64,000 nt of DNA from Pseudomonadota bacterium (lineage in GTDB: Bacteria; Pseudomonadota; Gammaproteobacteria; Xanthomonadales; Rhodanobacteraceae): contig JAKAWV010000002.1 of assembly GCA_021827205.1 (NCBI GenBank), forward strand, positions 158,423 to 222,422, written 5' to 3'. A program made the position numbers and the translations under genes. Position 1 is the stretch's first letter. Each line of letters starts with the position of its first letter. Below, piece after piece: positions 9,034 through 17,902 of the stretch. The notes beneath the pieces are model-generated. The model was given only the letters and a program-made list of their open reading frames with translations, did not search any database and was not told the DNA's origin.

Positions 9034-11073
9034 TCAGCCGGCGAGGCGCTCGGGCTCGTGCTGGAAATTGCCCTGCACGTAGCTGATACCGGCGGCAAAC
9101 AGCAGCGACACGCTGTTGACGTCCTCGACCCACTCGGCCACGGTTTCCTTGTCGCGCGCCTGCGCCTGCTGCGCGATTTCGCGCACGCGCCGCTGATTTT
9201 CGGCATTGCGCGCCAGATCGTTGACGAAGCTGCGATCCAGCTTGAGGAAATCGGCGTCGACGTGATCCAGCAACTGGAACGAGTTGAGGCCGACGCCGAA
9301 ACGCTCCAGCGCCAAGCGGCATCCCAGTGCGCGCGTCTGCTGACCGAAGCGCCGTGCGTGCCTGAGGTTGGTCACCACCTCGTTTTCCTGGAACTCCAGA
9401 ATCAGGCGTTGGCCGTCGACGCTGGACTCACGCAGCTTCTCGCCGATCCAGTCGGCCAGCTTCTCGTCGAGCAGGCTGGGCGTGGAGATCTTGACGAAAA
9501 AACTCTGCTGCGAGAAGCCGGACGAGCCCAGCAGACGGATCGCCTCGCGCAGCACCCAGCGGTCGATCGCCGGCAGCAGGCCGTGACGCGCGGCCACCGG
9601 CATGAAAATGCCGGGCAGCACCAGACCTTGCGCGCCGTCCATGCGCAGCAGCAATTCGCTGAGGTTGCCCTCGCTGCCGAGCAGGGCGATCACCTGCTGG
9701 TGGAACATCACGAAGCGACCATGCGCCAGCGCGTCGCGCAGCAGGTTGTGCCAACGCTTGTCTTTCTCGGCGTCGGCGCGCTCCTGCGCGGCCGGGTCGT
9801 ATAGCGCGAAGCGATTGCCGCCCTCGCCCTGCGCGTTGCGCAGCATGTTGCCGGCCTGATCGAGCACCGCCGCGGTGTTGGCATTCTTCTCGCCCATCAG
9901 GCTGCCGCCGATGCTGACGGTGACCGCCAGCGAGTGATTGCCAAGATCGAGGATCGCGCCGTTGATCGCCTGCAGCAGCGCGGTGCACAGCACCTGCACC
10001 GATTCGTGCGGGCGCCCGCGCAGCAGGATCACGAAGCCGTGGTCGGAGAAGCGCGCGGCGATGTCGTTGGGACCGAGCACGCCCTTGATGCGCTCCACCG
10101 AGCCGCGCAGCAGCGTATCGACGTTGCTGATGCCGATGCGATCGACCACGCTGGCGAAGTGGTCCGGCTCCAGCAGCAGCACGGCCTGATCGTTGCGGCC
10201 CTTGCCGGCGTCGGTAACCGCGTTGCCCAGCAGATCGATGAAATGGGTGCGGTTGTACAGTCCAGTCACGGCGTCGCGCTGCAGCTGTTCCAGCAGCGAT
10301 TCGTCCACGACCTGGCGGCGCACGATGATCTGCAGGCAGGGCTCGCCCTCGAACGAGGCCTGCGAGAACTCCAGCAGTGCGTCGAACACGCTGCCATCGG
10401 CCCGCTTCAGGCGCAGATCCAGCCGTGCCGGCGGCGGTTCGCCGCGTGACAGGCGCTTGAGCAGGCCGCGGAAGTCCTCGGTACCGTCCTCGGCGACCAG
10501 ATCAAGCAGGGTCTGACCCTCGATCTCGGCGAATTCCTCGAAGCCGAGCATCTCCAGGTAAGCCTGATTGGCGCGCACGTGCATGCCCTCGTGCACGTAA
10601 GCGATGGGGTCGCGCGAGGAATCCAGCAGCGCGTCGCAGCGGCGGTCGGATTCGCGTAGCGCGGCCTCCAGGCGGCGCACCGCGCGGCGCGCGATGAGCG
10701 CGTCGGCTTCCTGCAGCACGATACCGCGCAATTGTTCGGTATTGCCGGCCAGCGCCACGGCGCGCGCGCCGCCGCGAAAGGCCTGTGCCAGCGCGGCGGC
10801 ATCGATGCTATCCAGCAGCGCCAGCAGCGCGATGTCGCGCGCGCTGGCGCCGATCAGACGCGCCACGTCCGCCAGCGGCAGATCGCGCGCGCTGGGCACC
10901 GCCAGCACCAGATCCGGGCCGAGGCTGTCCAGCGCCGCCAGGAACTCCGCCTCGTTGCCCACGCGCGCGGGGCGCACGGCGATACCGCCATTGCGCAACT
11001 GGCTGATGATCTGTTCGGCGTGCTCCAGCGCATCGGCGACAAACAGGATCTTGATGACGGAGTCTTGCTTCAT
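9034..11073 (-). CDS. fimX: FimX-like c-di-GMP effector (REC-like/PAS/degenerate GGDEF-EAL)
   Basis: This 679-residue cytoplasmic protein has four parts: a receiver-like N-terminus (IKILFVADALEHAEQIISQL; about 1-125), a PAS domain (about 140-255, YVHEGMHVRANQAYLEMLGF), a GGDEF-like domain (about 265-420) and an EAL-like domain (about 435-670). The GGDEF signature is replaced by SDHGF and the EAL motif by ELL, so neither cyclase nor phosphodiesterase activity is expected. This pattern and the tail YVQGNFQHEPERL match FimX, which binds c-di-GMP through its EAL domain and controls type IV pilus assembly. No pilus genes lie next to it, which is normal for fimX. The symbol rests on architecture. 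Confidence 0.8.
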   Translation of the reverse strand: MKQDSVIKILFVADALEHAEQIISQLRNGGIAVRPARVGNEAEFLAALDSLGPDLVLAVPSARDLPLADVARLIGASARDIALLALLDSIDAAALAQAFRGGARAVALAGNTEQLRGIVLQEADALIARRAVRRLEAALRESDRRCDALLDSSRDPIAYVHEGMHVRANQAYLEMLGFEEFAEIEGQTLLDLVAEDGTEDFRGLLKRLSRGEPPPARLDLRLKRADGSVFDALLEFSQASFEGEPCLQIIVRRQVVDESLLEQLQRDAVTGLYNRTHFIDLLGNAVTDAGKGRNDQAVLLLEPDHFASVVDRIGISNVDTLLRGSVERIKGVLGPNDIAARFSDHGFVILLRGRPHESVQVLCTALLQAINGAILDLGNHSLAVTVSIGGSLMGEKNANTAAVLDQAGNMLRNAQGEGGNRFALYDPAAQERADAEKDKRWHNLLRDALAHGRFVMFHQQVIALLGSEGNLSELLLRMDGAQGLVLPGIFMPVAARHGLLPAIDRWVLREAIRLLGSSGFSQQSFFVKISTPSLLDEKLADWIGEKLRESSVDGQRLILEFQENEVVTNLRHARRFGQQTRALGCRLALERFGVGLNSFQLLDHVDADFLKLDRSFVNDLARNAENQRRVREIAQQAQARDKETVAEWVEDVNSVSLLFAAGISYVQGNFQHEPERLAG

Positions 11074-11193
11074 GCACTCATCTTATTCGGCGAAGCCCGC
11101 GTGGCGCGGGCGTTGTTCCCTGTTTCGGCTTTTACCGCAAGCATGACGTCATTGCCATGCCTGGCGCGCGCGCGACGAATGTTGGCGAACGCA

Positions 11194-12201
11194 TCACGGA
11201 TTTTGCAGCGGGGTCTTGGCGGGCTGGCCGCGCTCCTCGCGCACCAGCCGCGGCAGCAGATAACCGGGCAGGCGCTGGCGCAGGGCATCCACCAACTCCA
11301 GCGCGCGCGCATCGTCCACCTCGAAGTGCAGCGTGCCCTGCACGTGATCGAGCTGGTGCAGGTAGTAAGGCAGCACGCCGATGGCGAACAGTTGTTCGCT
11401 GAGCGCACTGAGGCTATCGGCCGAGTCGTTGATGCGCTTGAGCAACACCGATTGATTGAGCAACTGCGCACCGGTCGCGCGCAGGCGCGCGCAGGCGTCG
11501 GCAACACTGGCGTCCAGTTCCTGCGCGTGGTTGACATGCAGCACGATGGCCACCGGCCAGGGCAGGGCGGCGAGCCACGCGCACAGCTCGGCATCGACGC
11601 GCTCGGGCAGCACCACCGGCAGGCGCGTGTGCAGGCGCATGCGCTTGAGCTGCGGCAGATCGCGCAGTGCGTCGCTCAGCTCGGTCAGCTTGGCGGTGGA
11701 TAGTGACAATGGGTCGCCGCCGGACAGGATCAGCTCGTCGATGTCCGGGCGCGCGCGCAGCCAGTCCACGGCGCCGCGCCAGTGCTGCGCGGCGGCGGTT
11801 TCCTCGGCGTAAGGGAAATGACGACGGAAACAGTAGCGGCAATGCACCGCGCAGGCACCGCTGGCGATCAGCAGCGCGCGCCCGCGGTACTTGTGGATTA
11901 CTCCCGGCGCGGCGCGCGCGGCGCCATCACCAACCGCATCCAGCAGCGCCGCGGGGTGGCTGTCGCACTCGGCCAGTTGCGGCAGTACCTGCAGCAGCAG
12001 CGGGTCGCGCGCATCGCCGCGGCGCATGCGCGCCACGAAGCCGCGCGGCGCGCGCAGCGCGAAGCCGGCATCGGCGGCCGGCAGGTTGCCAGCCAGATGC
12101 GCAAGATCGAGCAGATGCAGCAACTCGTGCGCGTCGGTGATCGACTCGCGCCACAGGGTCTGCCAGCGTGGCTGCGGGCGCGTGCTGCTTGCCGCTATCA
12201 T
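11194..12201 (-). CDS. epmB: EF-P beta-lysylation protein EpmB (lysine 2,3-aminomutase)
   Basis: This 335-residue radical-SAM enzyme isomerises lysine to beta-lysine for attachment to EF-P. It shows [15 protein letters not shown] with the CxxxCxxC cluster site, [25 protein letters not shown], and a PLP-binding C-terminus ([19 protein letters not shown]). It is divergent from efp, 89 bases away; its product modifies Lys34 of that protein. The ATG at 12201 was preferred over an upstream one at 12288 that would overlap the efp promoter region. Confidence 0.95.
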   Translation of the reverse strand: MIAASSTRPQPRWQTLWRESITDAHELLHLLDLAHLAGNLPAADAGFALRAPRGFVARMRRGDARDPLLLQVLPQLAECDSHPAALLDAVGDGAARAAPGVIHKYRGRALLIASGACAVHCRYCFRRHFPYAEETAAAQHWRGAVDWLRARPDIDELILSGGDPLSLSTAKLTELSDALRDLPQLKRMRLHTRLPVVLPERVDAELCAWLAALPWPVAIVLHVNHAQELDASVADACARLRATGAQLLNQSVLLKRINDSADSLSALSEQLFAIGVLPYYLHQLDHVQGTLHFEVDDARALELVDALRQRLPGYLLPRLVREERGQPAKTPLQNP

Positions 12202-12290
12202 TGATGGTTCCAGTTCCGGGCCAGCCCGGCGCCAACCCTCGCATTCTATCCGCATGCCGCCCGCGCGCGGCCCCACGCCTCGGAGCACGC

Positions 12291-12857
12291 ATGGCCAGCT
12301 ACGGACTCAACGACGTCAAGAACGGCCTCAAGATCATCATCGACAACGACCCCTACACCATCGTCGATGCCGAGTTCATCAAGCCGGGCAAGGGTCAGGC
12401 GTTTACCCGCATCCGCATCCGCAACCTGCGCAACGGGCGCACCGTCGAGCGGACGATGAAGGCCAACGAGTCGGTCGAAGGCGCGGATGTGGTCGACTGC
12501 GACATGCAGTACCTGTACAACGATGGCGAGTTCTGGCACTTCATGCAGCCGGACAGTTTCGAACAGCACACCGCCGACAAGACCCAGGTGGGTGACGCCG
12601 CGCAATGGCTGAAGGGCGAGGAGATGTGCATCGTCACGCTGTGGAACGGCGTGCCGCTGACCGTGACGCCGCCCAATTTCGTCGAGCTGAAGGTCACCGA
12701 GACCGATCCCGGCGTGCGCGGCGATACCTCCGGCGGCGGCGGCAAGCCGGCCAAGCTGGAAACCGGCGCGGTGGTGCGCGTGCCGCTGTTCGTCAATCAG
12801 GACGAGATCATCAAGGTCGATACGCGCTCCGGCGAATACGTCGGACGGGTGAAGTGA
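12291..12857 (+). CDS. efp: Translation elongation factor P
   Basis: This 188-residue three-domain EF-P relieves ribosome stalling at polyproline. The modified loop reads [10 protein letters not shown] with Lys34 at the tip, the EpmA/EpmB type, consistent with epmB next door. The C-terminal domain shows [18 protein letters not shown] and [14 protein letters not shown]. The start is the ATG of [12 protein letters not shown]. epmA is not in the window. Confidence 0.98.
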   Translation: MASYGLNDVKNGLKIIIDNDPYTIVDAEFIKPGKGQAFTRIRIRNLRNGRTVERTMKANESVEGADVVDCDMQYLYNDGEFWHFMQPDSFEQHTADKTQVGDAAQWLKGEEMCIVTLWNGVPLTVTPPNFVELKVTETDPGVRGDTSGGGGKPAKLETGAVVRVPLFVNQDEIIKVDTRSGEYVGRVK

Positions 12858-12863
12858 CGCGCC

Positions 12864-13050
12864 GGCGCGCAAACGCAGTTCGCGCCTTTGCCGGCGCGTC
12901 ATCCCCGCGCAGGCGGGGATCCAGTGGGGTGCGGCGCGCAAACGCAGTTCGCGCCTTTGCCGGCGCGCCATCCCGGCGCAGGCCGGGATCCAGTCGGGCT
13001 TGCGCTGCGTTGCGCTGGATCCCGGATCTGCGCTGCGCGCCGGCCGGGAT
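12864..13050. repeat. Tandem 69-bp unit with REP-like hairpins
   Basis: Two copies of a 69-bp unit (12864-12932 and 12933-13001) share a near-identical block with AAACGCAGTTCGCGCC. Each unit ends in a short palindrome: ATCCCCGC-GCAG-GCGGGGAT at 12901-12920 and ATCCCGGC-GCAG-GCCGGGAT at 12970-12989. A third, longer inverted pair (ATCCCGG ... CCGGGAT) spans 13019-13050. The palindromes resemble dispersed REP-type extragenic elements found throughout many proteobacterial genomes. They may end efp transcription. Confidence 0.75.
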
Positions 13051-13077
13051 GACGTCATTGACGGAGATGCCGTCATC

Positions 13078-14406
13078 ATGAACGGCGTAACCACACCCAT
13101 CGACTTGCTGCTCAGCGCGCGCTGGGTGGTACCGGTGGAGCCGCGCGGCGTGGTGCTTGAAGATCACGCCGTGGCCGTGCATCAGGGCGCGATCGTCGCG
13201 CTGTTGCCGCAGGCCGAGGCGCACGTGCGCTATCACGCGGCGCAGCACATCGCGCTGGACGAGCACGCGCTGCTGCCGGGGTTGGTCAACGCGCATACGC
13301 ATAACCCGATGACGCTGCTGCGTGGTCTCGCCGACGACCTGCCGTTGATGACCTGGCTGCGCGAGCACATCTGGCCGGTGGAGGCGCGCGTGCTGGGACC
13401 GGAGTTCGTGCGCGACGGCACCGAGCTGGCCATCGCCGAGATGCTGCGCGGCGGCACCACCTGCGCCAACGAAAACTACTTTTTCCCCGATGTGTCCGCG
13501 GCCACCTATCGCGCGCACGGTTTCCGCGCCGTGGTCGGGCTGCCGATCATCGAGTTTCCCAGCGCATGGGCGCGCGATTCCGACGAGTATTTCGCGCGTG
13601 CCTGCGAGCTGGCCGATGCGCTGCGCGGTGACGCGCTGGTCACCGCCGCGTTCGCGCCGCACGCGCCCTACACGGTGGGCGACACCAGCTTCGCGCGCGT
13701 GCGCCTGCTGGCCGACCAGCTCGATCTGCCAGTGCATTTGCATCTGCACGAAACCGCGCAGGAAATCAGCGACTCGCTGCGCGAGCACGGCCAGCGCCCG
13801 CTGGCGCGCCTGCAGCGCATGGGATTGCTCAACGACCGCCTGATCGCGGTACACATGACGCAACTGACCGAGGCCGAGATCGCGCAATGCGCGCAGGCCG
13901 GCGTGTCGGTGGTGCATTGCCCCGAGTCCAACCTCAAGCTGGCCTCGGGTTTTTGTCCGGCCGAGACGCTGCGTCGCGGCGGCGTCAACCTTGCCCTCGG
14001 CACCGACGGCTGCGCCAGCAACAACGATCTGGACATGTTCGGCGAGATGCGCAGCGCGGCGCTGCTGGCCAAGGGCGTCAGCGGCGATGCCAGCGCCATG
14101 GACGCCGCCAGCACGCTGCACGCGGCCACCCTCGGCGGCGCGCGCGCGCTGGGGCTCGATGCGCGCATTGGCTCGATCGTGCCCGGCAAGCGCGCCGATC
14201 TGATCGCCGTGCGCATGGACGCGCTGGAAACGCAGCCGCTGTATCACATCGTCTCGCAACTGGTGTACGCCACGCCGCGCAGTCAAGTGAGCGATGCGTG
14301 GATCGACGGCCGTGCGCTGCTGCGCGACGGCGCGTTGACCACGCTCGAACGCGATGTCCTGCTGCGGCGCGCGCGCCACTGGCGCCAGCGCATCGCCACC
14401 ATCTGA
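13078..14406 (+). CDS. TRZ/ATZ-family amidohydrolase (MTA/SAH deaminase type)
   Basis: This 442-residue amidohydrolase-superfamily enzyme has LPGLVNAHTHNPMTLLRGLAD with the HxH metal pair, HLHLHETAQEISDS, and LGTDGCASNNDLDMFGEMR with the metal Asp. This set is typical of 5-methylthioadenosine/S-adenosylhomocysteine deaminases. In Xanthomonadales such a gene commonly sits before ubiG and gph, as here. Clearing S-adenosylhomocysteine would suit neighbouring methyltransferases, but the substrate is inferred. The ATG at 13078 starts a typical N-terminus; the extra upstream codons fall within the repeat and look spurious. Confidence 0.88.
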   Translation: MNGVTTPIDLLLSARWVVPVEPRGVVLEDHAVAVHQGAIVALLPQAEAHVRYHAAQHIALDEHALLPGLVNAHTHNPMTLLRGLADDLPLMTWLREHIWPVEARVLGPEFVRDGTELAIAEMLRGGTTCANENYFFPDVSAATYRAHGFRAVVGLPIIEFPSAWARDSDEYFARACELADALRGDALVTAAFAPHAPYTVGDTSFARVRLLADQLDLPVHLHLHETAQEISDSLREHGQRPLARLQRMGLLNDRLIAVHMTQLTEAEIAQCAQAGVSVVHCPESNLKLASGFCPAETLRRGGVNLALGTDGCASNNDLDMFGEMRSAALLAKGVSGDASAMDAASTLHAATLGGARALGLDARIGSIVPGKRADLIAVRMDALETQPLYHIVSQLVYATPRSQVSDAWIDGRALLRDGALTTLERDVLLRRARHWRQRIATI

Positions 14407-14425
14407 ACCCGACCCAGGCCGTACC

Positions 14426-15136
14426 ATGAGCACACCCGCCGCCAACACCGATCCCGCCGAGCTGGCCAAGTTCGGCAGCCACGCCGCGCGCTGGTGGGAC
14501 GCCAGCGGCGAGGCGCGGCCGCTGCACGATCTGAACCCGGTGCGCGCCGCATGGATCGCCGCGCGCATGTCGTTGCAGGGCGCACGCATCGCCGATGTTG
14601 GTTGCGGTGGCGGCTTGTTGTCCGAGGCGCTGGTCGCACGCGGCGCGCAGGTCACCGGCATCGACCTCAGCAGCGAGCTGATCGAGGTCGCCAGGCTGCA
14701 CCTGTACGAATCGAATCTGAGCGTCGATTACCGCGTCAGCAGCGCCGAGGATCTGGCGCGCGGCGAGCCGGCGAGCCGCGACGGCGCGTGCTGCCTCGAA
14801 CTGCTCGAACACGTGCCCGATCCTGCCGCGCTGGTGCAGGCGCTGGCCGACCTGCTCAAGCCCGGCGGCAAGCTGGTGCTGTCCACGCTCAATCGCAGCC
14901 CGCAGGCGTTTGTCGGTGCGATCGTCGGTGCCGAATATCTGCTGCGTCTGCTGCCGCGCGGCACGCATCACTACGCGCGCTTCATCCGCCCCAGCGAACT
15001 CGCCGGCATGTTGCGCGCGGCCGGACTGGAGCTGGTCGAACTGGCCGGGCTGGGCTACGAGCCGTTCACGCGCCGCGCCTGGGTGAGCGCGCGCGTGGAC
15101 GTGAATTACATCGCGCTGGCGCGCAAGCCGGAATGA
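14426..15136 (+). CDS. ubiG: Bifunctional 3-demethylubiquinol/polyprenyl-dihydroxybenzoate methyltransferase
   Basis: This 236-residue class I methyltransferase makes both O-methylations of ubiquinone synthesis. It starts with DPAELAKFGSHAARWWDASG and HDLNPVRAAWI, the UbiG signature. The SAM site ADVGCGGGLLSEAL and the post-motif LELLEHVPDP follow, with LVLSTLNRSPQAF later. Its stop overlaps the gph start (ATGA), which implies coupling. It follows the amidohydrolase by 19 bases. Confidence 0.96.
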   Translation: MSTPAANTDPAELAKFGSHAARWWDASGEARPLHDLNPVRAAWIAARMSLQGARIADVGCGGGLLSEALVARGAQVTGIDLSSELIEVARLHLYESNLSVDYRVSSAEDLARGEPASRDGACCLELLEHVPDPAALVQALADLLKPGGKLVLSTLNRSPQAFVGAIVGAEYLLRLLPRGTHHYARFIRPSELAGMLRAAGLELVELAGLGYEPFTRRAWVSARVDVNYIALARKPE

Positions 15137-15804
15137 GCGCGGCCTCCCCGCGTTGCGCCGGTGTGCTGTTCGATCTCGACGGCACCCTGCTCGACAGCGC
15201 GCCCGATCTGGCCGCCGCGCTGGCGGTCATCACCCGGGAGCAAGGCGTCGCCATGCCCGATTACGCGCGCGTGCGTGCCGTGGTTTCCGCCGGTGGCAGC
15301 GCGGTCTTGCGCACGGCATGGCCGCAAGCTGCGCCTGGGCAAGTCGCCGCGCTGCTGCCGCGCTATCTGGATATTTACGCCGGCATGCTGGCCGAGCACA
15401 CGCGGATGTTTCCCGGCATCGATGCGTTGCTGGCGCGCATCGAACGGGCCGGGTTGCCTTGGGGCATCGTCACCAACAAGATCGAGGCGTTGACGCTGCC
15501 GCTGCTGCAGCGTATGGGTTTGGCCGCGCGCGCCGGCGTGGTGGTGTGCGGCGACACGTTGGCGCAGAAAAAACCTGACCCGGCGCCGGTGCTGCACGCT
15601 TGCGCGGCGCTGGGTATTGCGCCCGACGCGACGCTGTTCGTCGGCGACGATCGTCGCGACGTCGAAGCCGGTCGCGCCGCTGGCGTGAGCACCATCGCCG
15701 TGGGTTGGGGCTACAGCAGCGGCGAGAATCCCGCCGATTGGCAGCCCGATGTGCTGGTGCAAACGCCCGCGCAACTCGCGCAGGCACTGGGTTTCTCGGC
15801 ATGA
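15133..15804 (+). CDS. gph: Phosphoglycolate phosphatase (HAD family)
   Basis: This 223-residue HAD hydrolase carries GVLFDLDGTLLDSAPDLAAA with the nucleophile Asp, IVTNKIEALT (motif II region), QKKPDPAPVL with the motif III Lys, and FVGDDRRDVEAGRAAG (motif IV). It removes 2-phosphoglycolate formed during DNA repair. It overlaps ubiG at its 5' end and the next gene at its 3' end, both by ATGA. Gph or the closely related MupP phosphatase is possible; position after ubiG fits either. Confidence 0.88.
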   Translation: MSAASPRCAGVLFDLDGTLLDSAPDLAAALAVITREQGVAMPDYARVRAVVSAGGSAVLRTAWPQAAPGQVAALLPRYLDIYAGMLAEHTRMFPGIDALLARIERAGLPWGIVTNKIEALTLPLLQRMGLAARAGVVVCGDTLAQKKPDPAPVLHACAALGIAPDATLFVGDDRRDVEAGRAAGVSTIAVGWGYSSGENPADWQPDVLVQTPAQLAQALGFSA

Positions 15805-16655
15805 GCGCCGAGGCCGCAGCCAGCTTCGTGCAGCAATGGCGCGCGGCGCGTCCACTGCGCGATCTGGCGCTGCGTTTTCTGCCCGCCGATGAAACCGGCG
15901 TGCCGCTGCTGCTGGCGCTGGAGTTCGAGCTGTTCGGCATCCTGCACCTGAGTGCCGCGCCGCAGGTGGCCGGCGCCAAGTTGGCGTGGTGGGCCGAGGA
16001 ACTGGCCGGCTTCGGCACGCCCGCGGCGCGCCATCCGCTGAGCCTTGCGCTGGCTGCCGATGCACGTGCCGCGCGCGTACCCGTGGCGCTGTGGCCGCAG
16101 GCTGCCGTGTCGTTGCTGCGCGCGCTCGAAGCCCCCGCCAGCGCCGATTTCGCCGCGCAATTGCAGGCCGCGGAGGTCATGGCTGAGCCGTTCGCACGCA
16201 TCGAGTGCGCGTTCGTGTTCGGGGCGCAGGCCGACTGCGCGCGCACGCGCCGCGTGCTGGCCGTGCAGCATCTGGGCAGCGAACTGCTGCAAGCGCCGCA
16301 GCGCACGGCGCAGGGACGCATGCCGCTGTCCATGCAAAGCCTGGCGCGGCATGCGCTGGCGCGCGCCCAGCTCGATCAACCCGGCGCCGCGCGCGCGGCG
16401 GCGCTGGCCGAGCAGTGCGCGGCGCTGGCCGCAGCGCTGCACGGCGCGGATGATTTGCCAGGCCCGGTCAATGGCCCGCGCGCCGCCGAGGCTGCGCACG
16501 ACCGCCGCGCCCTGTCGCGCGCTGCGCGCGCCGCCGAACCGCTGCAAACCCTGCTGGCCCAGCGCCAGGGCCTGACGCTGACGGCGGCCTTCGCCAGTTG
16601 GCGTGCCGCGCGCAGCGCGGCGCGCACGCAGCGCCGCATGCGCGGCGAGCCTTGA
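15801..16655 (+). CDS. Squalene/phytoene-synthase-like protein
   Basis: This 284-residue, Ala/Arg-rich protein is translationally coupled to gph by an ATGA overlap. Segments such as FVQQWRAARPLRDLALRFLPA, GAKLAWWAEELAGF and MPLSMQSLARHALAR are arranged like the helical squalene/phytoene synthase family found after gph in Xanthomonadales. The family's Asp-rich DxxxD motifs are not clearly present, so catalytic activity is doubtful. The biochemical role is unknown; the assignment rests mainly on context and helical pattern. Confidence 0.5.
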   Translation: MSAEAAASFVQQWRAARPLRDLALRFLPADETGVPLLLALEFELFGILHLSAAPQVAGAKLAWWAEELAGFGTPAARHPLSLALAADARAARVPVALWPQAAVSLLRALEAPASADFAAQLQAAEVMAEPFARIECAFVFGAQADCARTRRVLAVQHLGSELLQAPQRTAQGRMPLSMQSLARHALARAQLDQPGAARAAALAEQCAALAAALHGADDLPGPVNGPRAAEAAHDRRALSRAARAAEPLQTLLAQRQGLTLTAAFASWRAARSAARTQRRMRGEP

Positions 16656-16689
16656 CGCGACGGCCACGCCGCCCCACATAGCCTGCTTC

Positions 16690-17688
16690 ATGTCCAAGAT
16701 ACCCGCTCCCGAGGATTTTCCCATGGCTTTCGATGTTCCGGCGCCGCGCGCCATGCCCGATGTCGCCTGCGAGCGCGACCCCGAGGTTTCCGGCCGCCTC
16801 GAGCGCGTCGGCATGCAGCGCATCGAGGCGCTGCTGCGCCTGCCGCTGGCCGACGGCAGCCTGCGCGAGTTGCCTGCGCGCATCGATGCCTGCGTCGATC
16901 TGCGGGCCAGCGCCGCGCGCGGCATCCACATGTCGCGCCTGTACCGCCAGATCGACGCCGCATTGGCCGCGCAGGCGTTCACCCCGGCCTTGCTGCACGA
17001 ACTGCTGCAAGGCTTTCTGCGCTCGCACGAGGGATTGTCCGCGCGCGCCATGCTGCGGGTGAATCTGGATCTGCCGCTGCGCCGCGCCGCGCTGGTCAGC
17101 AACCACAGCGGCCTGCGCCATTATCCATTGGCGCTGGCCGGCAGCCTCGAGCGCGGCGGCGCGTTACGGCTGGAGCTGGGCGTGGCGATCACCTACGCCT
17201 CGACGTGTCCGTGCTCGGCGGCGCTGGCGCGGCAACTCATCCAGGAGCGTTTCGCGCAGGATTTCTCCGCGCATGCGCCGCTCGACCACGCCGCGATTCG
17301 CGCCTGGCTGGGCAGCGAGCAAGGCATCATGGCCACACCGCACAGCCAGCGCAGCCGCGCCGATCTGCGCCTGCACCTGGCCACCACGGCCACGCACTGG
17401 CCGATCGAAAGCTTGATCGATCGCGCTGAAGTCGCGCTCGGCACGCCGGTGCAAACCGCGGTCCGGCGCGAGGACGAGCAGGCTTTCGCGCGCCTCAACG
17501 CCGCCAATCTGATGTTTTGCGAGGACGCCGCGCGGCGCCTGCAGCACGCGCTGGACGCCACCCCCGACATCGCGGATTTCTGGCTGCGCGTCGCGCATTT
17601 CGAAAGCCTGCATTCGCACGACGCGGTCGCCGTGGCTTGCAAGCGCGTGCCCGGCGGCTATGACGCCGATGATCAGGCATTGACCTGA
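16690..17688 (+). CDS. folE2: GTP cyclohydrolase FolE2 (type IB)
   Basis: This 332-residue enzyme converts GTP to 7,8-dihydroneopterin triphosphate for folate synthesis. The metal-binding cysteine region YASTCPCSAALARQL, QRSRADLRLHLATT and [18 protein letters not shown] are family hallmarks. Type IB enzymes are metal-promiscuous and often Zn-starvation induced, but no Zur box was recognised. The ATG at 16690 (MSKIPAPEDFP) was chosen; MAFDVPAP at 16723 is an alternative. The last 99 bases recur downstream (18701-18805). Confidence 0.94.
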   Translation: MSKIPAPEDFPMAFDVPAPRAMPDVACERDPEVSGRLERVGMQRIEALLRLPLADGSLRELPARIDACVDLRASAARGIHMSRLYRQIDAALAAQAFTPALLHELLQGFLRSHEGLSARAMLRVNLDLPLRRAALVSNHSGLRHYPLALAGSLERGGALRLELGVAITYASTCPCSAALARQLIQERFAQDFSAHAPLDHAAIRAWLGSEQGIMATPHSQRSRADLRLHLATTATHWPIESLIDRAEVALGTPVQTAVRREDEQAFARLNAANLMFCEDAARRLQHALDATPDIADFWLRVAHFESLHSHDAVAVACKRVPGGYDADDQALT

Positions 17689-17805
17689 GACGCGCGCTGC
17701 TGGTCTCGATCGCGACACTCAAGAGCGCACCAGCGTGTCGTGCGCCGAGCCTCACCCGAGTGCAGCAGAAACGGCGGTCATCGATGCGATGTCGGAACAC
17801 CGGAC
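17590..17805 (+). repeat. Duplicated folE2/hydrolase junction, copy A
   Basis: This stretch comprises the last 99 bases of folE2 plus about 115 bases after it. It recurs at 18701-18925 with an almost constant offset of 1111-1121 bases. Shared blocks include TTCGAAAGCCTGCATTCGCA, the codons for KRV-GGY-ADDQ with a TGA stop, GCAGCAGAAACGGCG (17762) and CGGAACACCGG (17793). In copy A the part after the folE2 stop corresponds to the 3' end of the minus-strand hydrolase but has drifted and is not coding. Confidence 0.8.
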
Positions 17806-17902
17806 AAGCCCCTGATTGCCTTTGCGCCAGCGCCAAGCAGCGATAGATAAGCGATGTGCCCGAAGCTCGGAGTTTGTTTCGCTCGATGAGAACTATCCAC
17901 TC

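Noticed and set aside
12811..14661. A 616-codon minus-strand open frame over the amidohydrolase and ubiG
   Set aside because: Antisense to well-conserved enzymes. No family motif, and the repeat region at 12864-13050 is included in it.
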